Positions 46,257 through 55,569 are shown, numbered from the stretch's first letter. The stretch is DNA of 64,000 bases from Maritimibacter harenae (GCF_009882975.1 NZ_WTUX01000002.1:6489-70488), one strand, 5' to 3'. Translations and numbers: made by a program. The notes: generated by a model not told the origin, from the letters alone.

Positions 46257-47831
46257 TTAGCCGCTCTCGCCGGCCCCCGCCACCAGCGCGGCGGCCCTTT
46301 TGCGCAGGTCCGGCTTCTGCACTTTGCCCACCGCGTTCATGGGCAGGGCATCGACCCGCTCAAGCCGCTCGGGGAACTTCTGTTTGGCGAGCCCGGCGCG
46401 CGCCAGGTGAGCGGTCATCGCTTCGAAGTCGAAACCGTCCCCGGCCACCACGAAGGCGACCACCATCTCGCCGCGCGTCGGGTCGGGCGCGCCGACGATG
46501 GCGACCTGCGCGACCTCCGGGTGGGTCAGGAGCGCGTTCTCGATCTCGAGCGGGCTGATGTTCTCGCCCTTGCGGATGATGATGTCCTTCTTGCGCCCGG
46601 TGATGACCAGGAAGCGGTCGTCGACGATCCGGCCCAGGTCGCCCATGCGGAAGAAACCGTCCTCGGTAAAGGCGCCGTCGTCATGGGCCGGGTCGAGGTA
46701 ACCGGGGAACATCTGGGGGCCACGCAGCAGAACCTCGCCGTCCTCGAGCCGCGCCTCGATGGCCAGCTCGCCGTCCGTGTCCGTATGGGTCTCGGCAGCG
46801 GCCCGGTCGCGGATGCCGGGGCAGGCCAATGGCACCTCTGTCGACCCATAGGCGCGCGACACGACCGTATCGGGCCACGCCGTCAGCGCCTCCTGCACAA
46901 GCTCGGGCGGCACGGAGGCCCCGCCGCAGACAAACCGGCGCAGCGATGGCAGGGTGGTCCCGGCGACGCGCGCGGCGTCGAGCAGGCCGGACAGGAACGG
47001 CGTCGCGCCGGCCATGAAGCTCGCACCTTCGGCGTCGATGCGTGACGCTGCGCGCGCCGGGTCCCAGCCATCCTCCAGCACGGTCCGGCAGCCCGTGATC
47101 CACGGAAATTCGAACGCGTAGATCGACCCGCCGATGTGACCGATCGGGGAGGGGACGAAGAGCACGTCTTCGCCGTCCATGGCCCAGAACCCGGCCGTGC
47201 GGCGTACCACGGCGTCCATGCTGTCGTGCGTATGGATCACGCCCTTCGGCGCCCCGGTGCTGCCCGAGGTGAAGATGATCAGCTTCGCGTCGCGGCTGTC
47301 GGGCAGGCGCGGCGCCGCTGGCGCCCCGTCCAGCAGGACGTCGAACGACAGCTCGCCGTCCCCGCGCACCGTCACGACATGTGCCGGGGGCTTTTCCAGC
47401 GAGGCGATGAGCCCCGGGTAGTCCACCTTGCCCGCCGGCGGGATGAAGATCGCTTCGACCCCGCAGGTCGGCAGGATCGCGGACAGCTCGGCCGCGCGGT
47501 AGATGGGGAGCAGCGGCACGACGCGGTAGCCGGTCAGCGCGGCGGCGAGGTTGATGACCGTCGCTTCCCACCAGTTCGGGAGCTGAAAGGCGATTGCCGC
47601 CCCGGGTGTCAGGCCGAGCCGGTCGAGCCCGCCGGCGAGCCGCAGCGCCATGTCGAGCATGCCCTGGCGCGTCAGCCGCATGTCGCCCTGCCGGATCACC
47701 TCGCGTTCCGGGTCCGCGGCGGCCAGTTGCAGCGCGATCTCGCCGAGCGTCGGTTGGCGCGGCGCCCGGTGACGCCCGGCGGCATCCAGGGCCGCCATGC
47801 GGGCGGCCAGCCTTTCGACCGCCGCGCTCAT
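46257..47831 (-). CDS. AMP-forming acyl-CoA ligase
   Basis: This 524-aa ligase shows FTSGSTGAPKGVIHTHDS, RAYGSTEVPLACPG, GDLGRIVDDRFLVITGRKKDIIIRKGENISP and a terminal Lys in LPMNAVGKVQKPDL. It resembles the cyclohexanecarboxylate/medium-chain or DhbE-like branch. It activates the cluster's starting carboxylic acid. Its ATG overlaps the hydratase stop upstream by 4 nt. Confidence 0.87.
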   Translation of the reverse strand: MSAAVERLAARMAALDAAGRHRAPRQPTLGEIALQLAAADPEREVIRQGDMRLTRQGMLDMALRLAGGLDRLGLTPGAAIAFQLPNWWEATVINLAAALTGYRVVPLLPIYRAAELSAILPTCGVEAIFIPPAGKVDYPGLIASLEKPPAHVVTVRGDGELSFDVLLDGAPAAPRLPDSRDAKLIIFTSGSTGAPKGVIHTHDSMDAVVRRTAGFWAMDGEDVLFVPSPIGHIGGSIYAFEFPWITGCRTVLEDGWDPARAASRIDAEGASFMAGATPFLSGLLDAARVAGTTLPSLRRFVCGGASVPPELVQEALTAWPDTVVSRAYGSTEVPLACPGIRDRAAAETHTDTDGELAIEARLEDGEVLLRGPQMFPGYLDPAHDDGAFTEDGFFRMGDLGRIVDDRFLVITGRKKDIIIRKGENISPLEIENALLTHPEVAQVAIVGAPDPTRGEMVVAFVVAGDGFDFEAMTAHLARAGLAKQKFPERLERVDALPMNAVGKVQKPDLRKRAAALVAGAGESG

Positions 47832-48613
47832 GGCTTCTTCGTCTTGGCCAGGAATGCCTCGACCCGCGCGCGATGCTCGTCGCTGCGCACGCTGAGCGTT
47901 TCATAGGCGATGCCGGGTTCCATCATCTCGTGGGCCAGGCGCTTGAGCTCCATGTTCATGACGACCTTGGTCCAGCGGATCGCCTGGGTCGCGCCGCCGA
48001 GCAGCGTCTCGCAGAATTCGTCCACGGCGGCGTCGAGCGCGTCGTCGGCCACCACGTGATTGACCAGCCCGATCTCGCCCGCGCGCGCGGCCGTCAGGAT
48101 CTCGCCGGTGAACAGGAATTCCTTGGCCCGGTGGAGACCGACGAGCGCGGGCCAGATGATCGCCCCGCCGTCCCCCGCGACGAGCCCGATCGACACGTGC
48201 GGATCGCCGATCTTCGCGCTCTCGGCCGCGAAGGTGACGTCGCAGAACAGGGCGATCGTGGCGCCGAGGCCGACGGCGGGTCCGTTGATGCGCGCGATGA
48301 CGGGCTTCTCGATCTCCAACAGCGTGAAGATCAGAGCCTTGGCCTCTTCGGCCTCGGTGTCGAAAAGCTCCGGTTTCTCGAGGACCCGCGCCATCCCGGC
48401 GATGTCGCCGCCTGCCGAGAACGCCCGGCCCGCGCCGGTGATCACCACCACGTCCGACCCGGCGTCGTCGCGCGCGAAGGCCAGTGCGTCGATGATCTCG
48501 CGGTGCATCGGACCGCCGAACGCGTTGAGCGCCTCTGGCCGGTTCATCATGATCGTCAGCCGCCGCCCGTCACGCGTGAGGCGTAGGGTTTCGAAGTCCG
48601 GCGTGTCGCTCAT
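47828..48613 (-). CDS. Enoyl-CoA hydratase
   Basis: The 261-aa crotonase has TGAGRAFSAGGDIAGM, ARINGPAVGLGATIALFCDVTFAAESAKIGDPHVSIGLVAGDGG; the conserved GD and late Glu positions are compatible with hydratase activity. ATG 48613 is defined by the ATGA overlap with the preceding acyl-CoA dehydrogenase gene. Confidence 0.88.
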   Translation of the reverse strand: MSDTPDFETLRLTRDGRRLTIMMNRPEALNAFGGPMHREIIDALAFARDDAGSDVVVITGAGRAFSAGGDIAGMARVLEKPELFDTEAEEAKALIFTLLEIEKPVIARINGPAVGLGATIALFCDVTFAAESAKIGDPHVSIGLVAGDGGAIIWPALVGLHRAKEFLFTGEILTAARAGEIGLVNHVVADDALDAAVDEFCETLLGGATQAIRWTKVVMNMELKRLAHEMMEPGIAYETLSVRSDEHRARVEAFLAKTKKP

Positions 48614-49533
48614 CGTTTGTCCCATCTTGCATCGGCGTAGTCGAGAAGCGCCTGCGGCGCGCCCCCCATCTCGGCCCGCAGCGCGCGGGCGCGGTAGGTC
48701 CAGCGGTGCAGCGGGTGCTCGAGCGTGAGCCCCATGGCGCCCATGAACTGGTGCAGATCATAACCGATCCGCGTGGCATGGGATTGCAGATGCCCCAGTG
48801 CCAGCGCCGCATCTGCCGGGTCACGGCTGTCGGCGGCGCGCAGGGTCAGAAGCTGCGCCCCCTCGATCCAGACCGCGTCTTCGGCAAGCCGGTGTTGGAT
48901 GCCCTGGAAGCTCCCCAGCGGTCGCCCGAACTGCGCGCGCTCACGCACGTGCTCCAGCACGGAGGCCAGACCGCCGGCCAGCGCCCCGCCAAGCTCGGCG
49001 GCCAGGGCCACCTGCCAGAGCGTGCGGACCGCGTTCGGGTCGACATCGAGCGGCTGCCAGTCGGGTGCGTCGTCGAGCATGCCCATCGGGTAGGCATAGA
49101 GGCTTTCCACAGGCGCGCCCCGGCCTTCGATCTGCGCCCAGCGGATGCCCGCGTCGGTGATCGACAGGAGGGAGCGGGCCTGCGGCAGGAACCGGATCGC
49201 GCCGGGCGCATCGTCCACGCGGACCGCGAGCGGGCGGGGAAGCTCCTGGCCCAGGAAGGGGCGCAGGAGCGCCGTTGCAGCGCATTCGATCACGACCGGC
49301 GCCTTCGCGACCTCGTGCACCATCGCGGCGGCCGCGACAGCGCCCAGGTCATCTTCGCGCGCCGCGTCGAAAAACCCCGCCTCCTCAAGCCGCGCGTCGA
49401 GCGCGTGGCCATAGTCGAAGCGCCCCCAGCCGTCGACCGTGCGGAAGCCGGCTTCCGTGTCGTCCGACAGCATCTGGGCCAGCACGGTGGCGAAGGTCGC
49501 CTGGTCTTCGTTGAAGGCAAGCCGCATGGTCAT
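48610..49533 (-). CDS. Acyl-CoA dehydrogenase, small subunit type
   Basis: The 307-aa protein is an acyl-CoA dehydrogenase homologue shorter than the usual 380 aa. It keeps the C-terminal helical domain (ERAQFGRPLGSFQGIQHRLAEDAVW, HQFMGAMGLTLEHPLHRWTYRARAL) but has a reduced N-terminal part. This form pairs with a full-length partner to make alpha2beta2 enzymes, as in sterol side-chain degradation. Its start overlaps the stop of the full-length gene (ATGA), which supports the pairing. Confidence 0.85.
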   Translation of the reverse strand: MTMRLAFNEDQATFATVLAQMLSDDTEAGFRTVDGWGRFDYGHALDARLEEAGFFDAAREDDLGAVAAAAMVHEVAKAPVVIECAATALLRPFLGQELPRPLAVRVDDAPGAIRFLPQARSLLSITDAGIRWAQIEGRGAPVESLYAYPMGMLDDAPDWQPLDVDPNAVRTLWQVALAAELGGALAGGLASVLEHVRERAQFGRPLGSFQGIQHRLAEDAVWIEGAQLLTLRAADSRDPADAALALGHLQSHATRIGYDLHQFMGAMGLTLEHPLHRWTYRARALRAEMGGAPQALLDYADARWDKR

Positions 49534-50672
49534 GCCCCCTTGGGCAGGTTGAGGTGGCGGCGCGCCACCAGGTTCAGTTGAATCTCGGCCGCGCCCGCCG
49601 CGATGCCCGTCACGATCGCGCGCTCGTGGTGGGCCTGGAAGGCGGGGTGCCCGTCGCCCGAGAAGCAGTCGGGCAGGAAGTCCATCCCGAAATCCGTGAC
49701 CTTGTGGTCGGCCTCGACCACGGCCACGCGTGCAAGGTTCGCGGCGGTGCCCGGCGGCTCGCCCCGGGCGCGTTCGTCCACTACGCGGTAGACCAGCATG
49801 CGCGCCGATTCGCAGGCCATCGCGGCCTCGGCCGCTTTGCTGCGCACGATGGCGTTGCCGAACGACTCGCGCGCCTTGAGCTCGGCCACCATCGCGTCGA
49901 GCTCGCGCGACGACATTTCGTAGCGCGGGATGCCGACCCGTTCGTTCGACAGCGCGTAGGAGATGATGTTCCAGCCCTCGCCCTCCTGGCCCAGCCGGCA
50001 GGAGGTCGGCACGCGTACGTCGGTGAAGAAGACCTCGTGGATGTCGCCGTGTCCGATCAGGCTGGGGATGGCGCGCACCTCGATGCCGGGGGTATCCATC
50101 GGGACGAGGAAGACCGCGATTCCCTCGCGGCCCTCGCCGGTGCGCGCGAGCAGGAAGCACGTTTCGGCCATGCCGGCGTAAGAGGTCCAGATCTTCTGCC
50201 CGTTGATCACGTAGTCGTCGCCGTCGCGCAGGGCGCGCGTGCGCAGCGCGGCGAGGTCGGAGCCGGCGCCCGGTTCGGAAAACCCCTGGCACCAGATCGC
50301 GCGTCCCGAGGCCATCGGAGGCAGGTAGCGCGCCTGTTGCTCTTCGGAGCCGTAGCGCATCAGAACCGGGCCGATCCAGTTCACGTTCATGTACTGTCCG
50401 CCGCGCGGCTCCCCGGCCGCCCACATTTCTTCGCCGAGGATGAAATGCTCCCACGTCGGCCGGTCGGCGCCGCCCCATTTCTCGGGCCAGTGCGGCACGA
50501 GAAGGCCGGCGTCGGCCAGCTTGGGGCAGAACGTGAGGCTGAATTCCGTCTGTTCGCGTGACCCGGGGCCATGACGCGCGATAGACTGCCAGTCGGCAGG
50601 CAGCTCACTGTCGAGGAAATCGCACACCTTCGTGCGAAACGCGTCGTTTTCGGCCGACCACGCGAAATCCAT
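49530..50672 (-). CDS. Acyl-CoA dehydrogenase, large subunit type
   Basis: The 380-aa protein has CQGFSEPGAGSDLAALRTRA, INGQKIWTSYAGMAETCFLLARTG, FFTDVRVP and the C-terminal AGAAEIQLNLVARR. It is the FAD-carrying partner of the next gene. ATG 50672 begins MDFAWSAEND. It starts the minus-strand operon whose promoter region faces a second acyl-CoA dehydrogenase operon, with mirrored 16-bp motifs on both sides. Confidence 0.9.
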   Translation of the reverse strand: MDFAWSAENDAFRTKVCDFLDSELPADWQSIARHGPGSREQTEFSLTFCPKLADAGLLVPHWPEKWGGADRPTWEHFILGEEMWAAGEPRGGQYMNVNWIGPVLMRYGSEEQQARYLPPMASGRAIWCQGFSEPGAGSDLAALRTRALRDGDDYVINGQKIWTSYAGMAETCFLLARTGEGREGIAVFLVPMDTPGIEVRAIPSLIGHGDIHEVFFTDVRVPTSCRLGQEGEGWNIISYALSNERVGIPRYEMSSRELDAMVAELKARESFGNAIVRSKAAEAAMACESARMLVYRVVDERARGEPPGTAANLARVAVVEADHKVTDFGMDFLPDCFSGDGHPAFQAHHERAIVTGIAAGAAEIQLNLVARRHLNLPKGA

Positions 50673-50683
50673 CCAGCACAACT

Positions 50684-50699
50684 CCCATATAGTGAGACA
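50684..50699 (-). promoter_or_regulatory. Candidate IclR operator, left copy
   Basis: On the minus strand it reads TGTCTCACTATATGGG, matching the right copy at 50836-50851 (TGTCCCGCTATATGGA) at 13 of 16 bases in the opposite orientation. It lies 12 bases upstream of the minus-strand acyl-CoA dehydrogenase start. Confidence 0.55.
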
Positions 50700-50835
50700 T
50701 ATTTGCTCGCATTATCTTTCTGCGAAAATGCCCAGAGCTGTTGCCGGTGTCAACCTTTGCCGCCTTGACCTGATCCTTTCTCGACGTATAGCCTCGGAGC
50801 AGCGCCGCCCCGGGGCAGGCGTCGTTTGTGAGCAT

Positions 50836-50851
50836 TGTCCCGCTATATGGA
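50836..50851 (+). promoter_or_regulatory. Candidate IclR operator, right copy
   Basis: TGTCCCGCTATATGGA lies 23 bases upstream of the plus-strand acyl-CoA dehydrogenase start and mirrors the left copy. The symmetrical placement in a divergent promoter suggests joint control of both dehydrogenase operons. Confidence 0.55.
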
Positions 50852-50873
50852 ATTTATGAGGGCCAGAAGGCAC

Positions 50874-52004
50874 ATGGAACTCACGCCGACATCCGAGGAC
50901 GAGGCATTTCGCCGGGCGGCCCGCGACTGGCTCCTGGCCAACCGGCCCGCGGGTCCCGCGCCGCGCGAAGGACGGGCATCGCGCGATTACGCCACCGACT
51001 GGCTCGCGCGCTGTCATGCGGGCGGTTGGTCCGGTTTGGCGTGGCCGTCCGACTACGGCGGGCAGGGGCTGTCACCCGAGCGCCTCATCCTGTGGTACGA
51101 GGAATACGTGCGCGCCCGCGCGCCCTCCGCGCTCGATTGCACCTTCGTGGCGTTGAACCATGCGGGGCCCACGGTGATCGCACGCGGAACCGAGGCGCAG
51201 AAGGCGTTCCACCTGCCGCGCATTCTGGAGGGCCGTTCGATCTGGTGCCAGGGCTTCTCGGAACCGGGGGCCGGGTCGGACCTTGCCAGCCTGCGCACCA
51301 CGGGACGGGTCGAGGGCGACGTGCTTGTGGTCAACGGTCAGAAGATCTGGTCGAGCTACGCCGACATCGCCGACTACCAGGAACTGCTTATCCGGACCGA
51401 ACCGGGCTCGTCGCGCCACAAGGGGCTGTCCTGGGTGATCTGCGACATGACCTTGCCGGGCATCACCGTGCGCCCGATCGAGAACATGGCCGGTGTCACC
51501 CATTTCGCCGAGGTCTTCTACGACGACGTGCGTATCCCGCTCGACAACGTGGTGGGCGACCTGCATGACGGCTGGTCGGTCGCGATGACCACGCTGGCGT
51601 TCGAACGGCGCACGGCCGCGCTCGCCCTCCAGCTCGAGCTGTCGGTGAAGGTCGAGGACCTGATCGCGCTGGCCGACGCCCCCGCCGGGTCTGCCACCGC
51701 CGCGCGGCTTGCCGACCTGCGCGCCGAGGCCGCCGCGATCCGCGCGATGACCTGGCGCACCGCGCTGCGCGAACCCGCGACACCCTTCGACGGCTCGCTC
51801 GTGCGGCTGAGCTTCGCGGAGCTGGCGCAGAAGGTGCACCGCGCCGCGATGGACATCCTGGGTCCCGCCGGGCTGACCGACGGCCATTGGTCCCACGACT
51901 ACCTCGAAAGCTATTCGGAGACGATCGCCGGCGGCACCGCCGAGATCCAGCGCAACATCATCGCCGAGCGCGTGCTCGGCCTGCCACGGGAGCCGCGGGC
52001 ATGA
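50874..52004 (+). CDS. Acyl-CoA dehydrogenase, large subunit type
   Basis: The 376-aa protein shows GLAWPSDYGGQGLS, WCQGFSEPGAGSDLASLRT, VNGQKIWSSYADIADY, VFYDDVRIPLDNVVG and GGTAEIQRNIIAERVLGLP. ATG 50874 is chosen since AGAAGG lies 5-10 bases upstream. It is similar in layout to the minus-strand large subunit, and is coupled to a small partner downstream (ATGA). Confidence 0.9.
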   Translation: MELTPTSEDEAFRRAARDWLLANRPAGPAPREGRASRDYATDWLARCHAGGWSGLAWPSDYGGQGLSPERLILWYEEYVRARAPSALDCTFVALNHAGPTVIARGTEAQKAFHLPRILEGRSIWCQGFSEPGAGSDLASLRTTGRVEGDVLVVNGQKIWSSYADIADYQELLIRTEPGSSRHKGLSWVICDMTLPGITVRPIENMAGVTHFAEVFYDDVRIPLDNVVGDLHDGWSVAMTTLAFERRTAALALQLELSVKVEDLIALADAPAGSATAARLADLRAEAAAIRAMTWRTALREPATPFDGSLVRLSFAELAQKVHRAAMDILGPAGLTDGHWSHDYLESYSETIAGGTAEIQRNIIAERVLGLPREPRA

Positions 52005-52912
52005 GTTTCGATCTGACCCCGGGCGAGGACCTGCGCCAGATCCTCGACGCCGCCGAGACCATGCTGGGCACCCACTACCCGGTCGCGCGCTTGGGTGAGG
52101 GGCAGGTCGACGACCTCGCCCCGCTCGAGGACTTCGGCGCCTTCGCCCTCGCGGTGGCCGAGGACGACGGCGGGGCGGGCTTCACGCTGGTGGAGGAGGC
52201 GCAGCTTCACGTTGCGCTGGGGCGCCACCTCGTGACGCCACGCGCGCTCGCCACGGCCGTGGCCCGCAGGCTCGATGCGGGGGCGACGGTCTGCGCCGGT
52301 GTCGCGGAAGGGGAGGGCTGGCTCGCCCTCGACCCCGATGGGGCGGAGGCGATCCTCGTGCGCGACGGTGGCGGGCTGGTCCTTGCCGCGCTTGGCGACA
52401 CCACGCCGGTCGAGGCGCTGGGCCATGCGATGCCGATGGCGCGGGTCGCGCCCGGTGCGGACAACCGGCGCGCGGATGCGGCGACAGAGGCCGTCGCGCG
52501 CCTGCTCACCTCGGCGCAGCTTCTGGGCGTCGCGACGGGGGCCTGCGACCTGGCCGTCGAGTACGCCCGGACGCGTGAACAATTCGGCCGCCCCATAGGC
52601 AGCTTCCAGGCGATCAAACACCAGGCCGCGGACATGGCGATCGGGATCGAACAGGTCTCGGCACTGGTCGACATGGCGGCGATCGCCCTGCGCGACGGTC
52701 ACGAAGACGCGGGCTTCCAACTGTCTGCCCTGGCCCGCCTTGCCCCGCGCGTGGCGCTCGCCAACGCGCGGACCGGCATCCAGATCCACGGCGGCATCGG
52801 CTTTTCCGCCGAGGCCGACGCCCATCTCTATCTCAAGCAGGCGCATGTGTTGCGCCAGTTCCTCGGCGCGGACGACATCATGTCCCACTCCGCGCCGCTC
52901 ACGCCGTACTGA
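52001..52912 (+). CDS. Acyl-CoA dehydrogenase, small subunit type
   Basis: The 303-aa short acyl-CoA dehydrogenase keeps EYARTREQFGRPIGSFQAIKHQAADMAI and IQIHGGIGFSAEADAHLYLKQAHVLRQFLG. It partners the full-length protein encoded just before it. The result is a second large/small pair in the same cluster. Confidence 0.87.
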   Translation: MSFDLTPGEDLRQILDAAETMLGTHYPVARLGEGQVDDLAPLEDFGAFALAVAEDDGGAGFTLVEEAQLHVALGRHLVTPRALATAVARRLDAGATVCAGVAEGEGWLALDPDGAEAILVRDGGGLVLAALGDTTPVEALGHAMPMARVAPGADNRRADAATEAVARLLTSAQLLGVATGACDLAVEYARTREQFGRPIGSFQAIKHQAADMAIGIEQVSALVDMAAIALRDGHEDAGFQLSALARLAPRVALANARTGIQIHGGIGFSAEADAHLYLKQAHVLRQFLGADDIMSHSAPLTPY

Positions 52913-52923
52913 AAGGACAGTCC

Positions 52924-53727
52924 ATGCGAACCGCCCTGATCACCGGCGCATCCAGCGGCATCGGCCTTACCACGGCGCGCAAGTTCCTGAGCGAAGGGGT
53001 CGCCGTCGTCGGTGTCGCCCGCGATCCGGCGAAACTGGATGCGGCCGTGAAATCCTGCGCCGACCTGCCAGCCCCGATGGTGCCCTGCGCCGTCGACATC
53101 ACCGGGGACGACGCGCCCGCCCGCGCGGTGCAGACCGCGCTCGACGAATTCGGGCGCCTCGATCACCTGGTGAACAACGCCGGCATCGGCAGCCCCGAGC
53201 CGGTTCATACCACGGACGACGAAACGCTCGACCGTTTCCTCGGCATCATGCTGCGCGCGCCCTTCCGGTTGGCCCGGGAGGCACTGAAGGGCTTCGGCGA
53301 CACGGCCACGATCGTCAACGTGTCCTCGACCTACGCGCTGGTCGGGGGGCTGCGTGGCGGCGCGTATTCCGCGGCCAAGGCGGGGCTGAACGGACTGACG
53401 CTCCACATGGCCGCGCAATATGGCGCCGCGGGTATCCGGTCGAACGCGGTCGCCCCGGGCGTGATCCCGACCCCGATGACCGAGCATCGGCTGGAGGTCG
53501 AAGCGTTCCGCCGGATGAACCACGATATGACGCCCGCCGCCCGGTGGGGCACCGTCGAGGACGTGGCCGAGGCGATCTGGTTCCTGTCCTCACCGAGTTC
53601 CGGCTGGATCAACGGCCAGGTGCTGGCCGTCGACGGCGGCTGGTCGTCCACCAAGTACCTTTCGGAAGCCGCCCTGACGGCAGAGCGGGCGGAGACGGAT
53701 CCGGGATGGAGCCATTCGGGCCGGTGA
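52924..53727 (+). CDS. Short-chain dehydrogenase/reductase
   Basis: The 267-aa SDR has TGASSGIGLTTA, NNAGIGSPEP, VSSTYAL and YSAAKAGLN. It begins 11 bases after the acyl-CoA dehydrogenase pair, so probably oxidises the 3-hydroxyacyl-CoA or ring hydroxyl produced in the same pathway. It ends the plus-strand operon. Confidence 0.87.
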   Translation: MRTALITGASSGIGLTTARKFLSEGVAVVGVARDPAKLDAAVKSCADLPAPMVPCAVDITGDDAPARAVQTALDEFGRLDHLVNNAGIGSPEPVHTTDDETLDRFLGIMLRAPFRLAREALKGFGDTATIVNVSSTYALVGGLRGGAYSAAKAGLNGLTLHMAAQYGAAGIRSNAVAPGVIPTPMTEHRLEVEAFRRMNHDMTPAARWGTVEDVAEAIWFLSSPSSGWINGQVLAVDGGWSSTKYLSEAALTAERAETDPGWSHSGR

Positions 53728-53793
53728 AGTTGGTCGAGGGTCTTTGAACGGATCGCGACGGGTCCCGGGTGCCCCCGTTCGACTTGCCTCCGC

Positions 53794-54297
53794 CTAGGCC
53801 GACCCGTCCCTGAGCGGGGCGAGGGCCTCTTCTTCCGCGCGAATGCGAACCCAAAGCATCGCCGCGTTGAGCAGGGTGAAGAGGATGGCGAGCCAGATGA
53901 GGCCAAGCACCATCGGGGCCACGAATATCTCGGCCACCACGAGGGTGTAGTTGGGATGCTTGAGGTACCTGAACGGCCCGCGCGCGACCAGGGGCTCCGG
54001 CAGGACGATGATCCGCGTGGTCCAGCGGGGGCCGAGCGTCGCCAGGATCCAGACGCGCGCGACTTGCAGGATCACGAAGGCGGCGAGCCAGCCGTAGTGC
54101 ACCGTTTCGTCGTGGCCGAACACGACAAGGCCCGCGATCCACGCGCTGTGCATGGCGACCATCACCGGGTAGTGCGACGCCCCGACCTCGTAGGCCCCCT
54201 TGGCCAGGAGGCGTGCCGTGTTGACCCGTGCGAGCGCGAGTTCGCCCAGGCGCTGCAGGACGATGAACCCGAGGAAGAGGAGCGTCGCGATCTCCAT
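53794..54297 (-). CDS. Isoprenylcysteine-methyltransferase-like membrane methyltransferase
   Basis: The 167-aa membrane protein has four or five hydrophobic segments and the ICMT-family C-terminal signature GPFRYLKHPNYTLVVAEIFVAP plus RIRAEEEAL. It is coupled to the type III polyketide synthase gene (one-base overlap). In bacteria such pairs methylate alkylresorcinol or alkylpyrone products, so it likely O-methylates the polyketide. The substrate is inferred from this context. Confidence 0.82.
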   Translation of the reverse strand: MEIATLLFLGFIVLQRLGELALARVNTARLLAKGAYEVGASHYPVMVAMHSAWIAGLVVFGHDETVHYGWLAAFVILQVARVWILATLGPRWTTRIIVLPEPLVARGPFRYLKHPNYTLVVAEIFVAPMVLGLIWLAILFTLLNAAMLWVRIRAEEEALAPLRDGSA

Positions 54298-55361
54298 CAG
54301 GCGGCGCGCGGCTCGGCCCGCAGCGGCAGGTAGGACGCGGTGAACCCGGGGCCGAGGGCGCAGGCCATCATCTGCCCGCTCGCGCCGTTCTCCAGCGCCG
54401 CCTTCATGACGAAAAGCACCGTCGGGGCCGACATGTTGCCAGCCGCGCGCAGGACGTCACGTTCGGCGTCGAGGCTTTCAGAGCCGAGGTCGAGCGCGGA
54501 CTCGATCGCCTCGAGGACCTTCGCGCCGCCGGGGTGGCAGACGTAACGGTCGATCTGCCCGTGATTCAGCCCCGCGGCGGACAGGGCCCGGCCCGTCGCC
54601 TCGGCGAATTCCGCGTGCACGAAGGACGGGATCGACCGGTCGAACACGACGCCGAAGCCGATGTCGTCCACGTCCCATCCCATGATGCCCAGCGTGTCGG
54701 GCCACATCCTCTGGTGACCCCGGCCCAGCTCGACCCGCTGCCCGTGGGCCGGCGGTTCGGATGACAGGCAGGCGCCCGCGGCCCCGTCGCCGAACAGGAC
54801 GGCCGCGATGATGTCGGCCTTCTGGAGGCGATCGGCGCGAAACGCGACCGTGCAGGTCTCCACCACGACGAGGAGGACCTTGGTCCCCGGCGTGCCGTCG
54901 GCCAGTGTGCGCGCGATCGACAGGCCGGAGACGCCGCCGGCGCATCCCAGCCCGAACACGGGCACGCGCATGATGTGGTCGCGAAACCCCATCTCATTGA
55001 ATACCTGCGCTTCGAGGGTGGGCGTCGCGATGCCGGTCGAGGACACCGTGACCACGCAATCGACCTCTGCGGCCGTCCAGCCGGCATCGCGCAGCGCCGA
55101 CGTGGCCGCCTCGACGAAGAGCGCCCTGCCACCTTCCAGGTAGGCTTCGTTGCGCTCTTTCCACCCGTGCTCGTGCGAGAACCAGTCGAGCGGCACGACG
55201 GAATGGCGCCGGTCGACGCCCGCGGTCTCGAAAGCGCCGGCGAGCCGGTCGAACTGGGGATATCTGTCCGCGAAGAGCGCCGTGGCCCTCTCCTTCACGT
55301 CCGATTGCGCAAGGCAATTGGGCGGCAGGGCCGTGGACAGGCCGTGGAGATATGCCGGCAT
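54297..55361 (-). CDS. Type III polyketide synthase
   Basis: The 354-aa thiolase-fold enzyme has the Cys-His-Asn triad C140 (FGLGCAGGVSG), H276 (YVCHPGGAKVLEAIE) and N309 (AAGNMSAPTVLFV), plus a C-terminal ALGPGFTASYLPL loop. It condenses malonyl-CoA onto an acyl-CoA starter, probably to an alkylpyrone or alkylresorcinol lipid. ATG 55361 is preceded by GGGAAGAAGA. Confidence 0.92.
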   Translation of the reverse strand: MPAYLHGLSTALPPNCLAQSDVKERATALFADRYPQFDRLAGAFETAGVDRRHSVVPLDWFSHEHGWKERNEAYLEGGRALFVEAATSALRDAGWTAAEVDCVVTVSSTGIATPTLEAQVFNEMGFRDHIMRVPVFGLGCAGGVSGLSIARTLADGTPGTKVLLVVVETCTVAFRADRLQKADIIAAVLFGDGAAGACLSSEPPAHGQRVELGRGHQRMWPDTLGIMGWDVDDIGFGVVFDRSIPSFVHAEFAEATGRALSAAGLNHGQIDRYVCHPGGAKVLEAIESALDLGSESLDAERDVLRAAGNMSAPTVLFVMKAALENGASGQMMACALGPGFTASYLPLRAEPRAA

Positions 55362-55569
55362 TCTTCTTCCCTTCCGCGAACGGTCGTCGGAGCCTCTGGT
55401 CCTGAGACTACGCCCGCCGCGTCGGGCCGGATCATGCACGGCCCGGTCGGATGAGCTCTCTTCAGGGTGATCCGGATCGCACATGGCGGCCCGGATGCCG
55501 ACCGCTCGTGCACGGCCGGTCCGGGGCAGGTGTCCGGAAAACGTGGGTCCGGCGCGGTGGAGCGTCAGC

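Noticed and set aside
49534-50478. In-frame extension of the small acyl-CoA dehydrogenase gene into its neighbour, suggesting a fusion
   Set aside because: The extension is low-complexity Arg-rich sequence antiphase to the large dehydrogenase, and the ATGA overlap at 49530-49533 sets the real start.
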